From Streptomyces lilacinus (GTDB lineage: Bacteria; Actinomycetota; Actinomycetes; Streptomycetales; Streptomycetaceae), in NCBI GenBank assembly GCA_000715685.1, contig KL569446.1, positions 26,728 through 32,754 on the forward strand: a DNA stretch of 6,027 bases. Direction: 5' to 3'. The position numbers were made by a program, and so were the translations under genes. Below the pieces are notes generated by a model. That model ran no database searches. It was not told the origin of the DNA and saw nothing but the letters and a program-made list of their open reading frames with translations. Of the stretch, positions 4,692 to 6,027 are shown piece after piece. Positions within the stretch are counted from its first letter, which is position 1. Every line of letters starts with the position of its first letter.

Positions 4692-6010
4692 CCCCAGCGG
4701 CGGCGGCTCCACCGCCGCGCCCGGCAGGCGTACGGTCGCCACGGTCCCGTCGCCGTCCTCCGCCGTGCGCAGCGCCACCGTGCCGCCGGCCTGCTGGACG
4801 GTACGGGCCACGATGGACAGGCCGAGGCCGCTGCCCGGCAGGCTGCGCGCCGACGGAGAACGCCAGAAACGGTCGAAGACGTGCGGAAGTTCGTCGTCGG
4901 GAATGCCCGGACCGTGGTCACGAACGGTCAGCTCACCGTTTGCCAGTCGTACCTCGATCACACCACCCGCAGGGCTGAACTTCACGGCGTTGTCGAGGAG
5001 GTTGACCACCGCCCGCTCCAGCGCGGCCGGCTCGGCCCGCACGTACCACTTGTCGACCAGGGCGTCGATCGCCAGGCCGGCGCCGGAGGCCCGCAGGCGG
5101 GCCCGGGCGACGGCCCGCTCGACGGCCTCGTGCAGCGCCACCACCTGCAGGGGGCCGGTGCCGTCCGCCGGGACGTCCGGGCGGGAGAGCTCCTGCAGAT
5201 CGCCGATGAGGGCGGCGAGCTCGGTCATCTGGGCCTTGACGCTCGCGAGCAGGGCCTTCCTGTCCTCCGGCGGAATCGCCCGGCCGGTCTCCTCGCTCCT
5301 CGCCAGCAGGTCGACGTTGGTGCGCAGCGAGGTCAGGGGCGTCCGCAGCTCGTGGCCGGCGTCGGCGATGAGCTGGGCCTGCCGGTCGCGGGAGGAGGCG
5401 AGGGCGGCGGTCATGGAGTTGAAGGACCGCGACAGCCGCGCGATCTCGTCCTCGCCCTCCACGGGGATGCGGACGGCGAGGTCCTCGGTGCGGGCGATGT
5501 GCTCGACGGCGCCCGTGAGCCGGTCGACCGGGCGCAGGGCCGCGCGGGCGATCCAGAGGCCGGCCGTCGCCGCGGCCAGCACGCCGACGCCCGCCGTCAG
5601 CACGAGCACCACGGCCAGCGCGTTGAGCGGCTTGTCGATCTCGCCGAGCGGCTGGGCGATGGAGACCGCCGTGTTCGGCAGCTGCTCGCTGCGGTACGTC
5701 GCGACGCGCATGTCCTTGCCGTCGGCGGCCCGGCTGTCGTGCAGCGCGTCCTCCAGCCGGCCCTCGGCCACGGCCAGGTCCTCGCCGCTCACCGTGATCG
5801 TGGCCTTGCCCGGGGTCGTGCAGACCAGTCCACCGGCGGTGACGACCTGGACGGTGTACGAGCCGGGGGCGGGCGGCAGGCCGGAGGGGTTGGTGCCGCA
5901 GCTGCGCACCAGGGCCTGCAGCGCGCGTTCGTCGACGCGCTGGCTGGTGAGCGTCGTGTCCCGCTGGTGCCCCAGCTGCTCCTTGGTGACGACCCAGCAC
6001 GCCCCCGCAG
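4689..6010 (-). CDS. Two-component sensor histidine kinase (MprB-like), N-terminus cut off
   Basis: Membrane sensor that autophosphorylates on His and passes the phosphate to a response regulator, whose gene would be expected beyond the right edge. The open frame continues upstream of GTG 5909 to the adapter, so 439 residues are visible and the start is missing, including the first membrane segment. Counting from the codon at 6008, residues 1 to about 130 are an extracytoplasmic sensor part with Cys4, Cys37 and a VCTTPG segment. Next come a membrane segment (ALAVVLVLTAGVGVLAAATAGLWIA), a HAMP linker (RPVDRLTGAVEHIARTEDLA), the dimerisation/phosphoacceptor motif AGHELRTPLTSLRTNVDLL with His219, and HATPase motifs NLLDNAVKFSP (N), DHGPGIPDD (G1), FDRFWRS (F) and GSGLGLSIVART (G2). 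All key residues are present. The phosphoacceptor motif resembles actinobacterial MprB-type envelope-stress sensors, but the signal is unknown. The TGA at 4691-4689 lies 9 bases from the convergent DUF2993 stop. Confidence 0.95.
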
Positions 6011-6027
6011 CTGTCTCTTATACACAT
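6011..6027 (-). other. Tn5 mosaic-end / Nextera adapter remnant (right)
   Basis: CTGTCTCTTATACACAT is the exact reverse complement of bases 1-17, that is, the mosaic end read inward from the other side of a tagmented fragment. It is not genomic. It truncates the histidine kinase gene and creates false starts on the minus strand. Confidence 0.97.

Noticed and set aside
4933..6027. A 364-residue minus-strand frame starting MCIRDS
   Set aside because: It is a frame-shifted shadow of the histidine kinase gene that opens in the adapter. The true frame carries all the kinase motifs.
1..6027. A Tn5/IS50 composite transposon bounded by inverted repeats
   Set aside because: Only the 17-base mosaic end is present at each side, exactly at the sequence ends, and no transposase or IS50 sequence lies between. 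It is a library adapter.

Overview
The window is very GC-rich, uses actinomycete-style codons (G or C in nearly every third position, several GTG starts) and carries gene families typical of Streptomyces and close relatives. I read it as chromosomal DNA from a streptomycete or related actinomycete; the species cannot be told. The first and last 17 bases (1-17, 6011-6027) are the Tn5 mosaic end used in Nextera tagmentation, in opposite orientations. The biological sequence is therefore 18-6010, and the genes at both edges are cut by library preparation, not by nature.

Layout, left to right. (1) 18-1016, minus: the first 333 residues of a Hanks-type Ser/Thr protein kinase with its C-terminus missing. 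(2) 1071-1307 and 1291-1515, minus: two overlapping small DUF397 genes that are paralogues of each other. (3) 1519-2373, minus: an XRE-type helix-turn-helix regulator with a C-terminal DUF5753 domain, three bases upstream of the first DUF397 gene. (4) 2374-2609: a divergent control region. (5) 2610-3089, plus: an RsbW/SpoIIAB-like HATPase (anti-sigma-factor-like) with a strong ribosome binding site, followed by a clear hairpin terminator at 3117-3145. (6) 3146-3404: an intergenic region with small repeats and a hairpin just before the next gene. (7) 3405-4679, plus: a membrane-anchored DUF2993 (LmeA-like) protein with an unusual Pro/Arg-rich cytoplasmic N-terminus. (8) 4689-6010, minus: a two-component sensor histidine kinase of the MprB-like type, lacking its N-terminus. 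It converges on the DUF2993 gene with only 9 bp between the stop codons.

The most interesting part is 1071-3089. An XRE-DUF5753 regulator, DUF397 partner(s) and an RsbW-like ATPase together match the whiJ/abaA-type three-gene module known from Streptomyces development; XRE-DUF5753/DUF397 pairs have also been described as toxin-antitoxin-like (Scr1/Scr2). Here the module has a duplicated DUF397 gene and a Ser/Thr kinase immediately downstream on the same strand. A likely working model, by inference, is that the XRE protein controls the divergent region, the DUF397 proteins modulate the XRE protein, and the ATPase acts on an unidentified sigma or anti-anti-sigma factor. The DUF2993 and histidine kinase genes look like a separate envelope-related neighbourhood. 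No mobile element, CRISPR array, tRNA or rRNA was seen.
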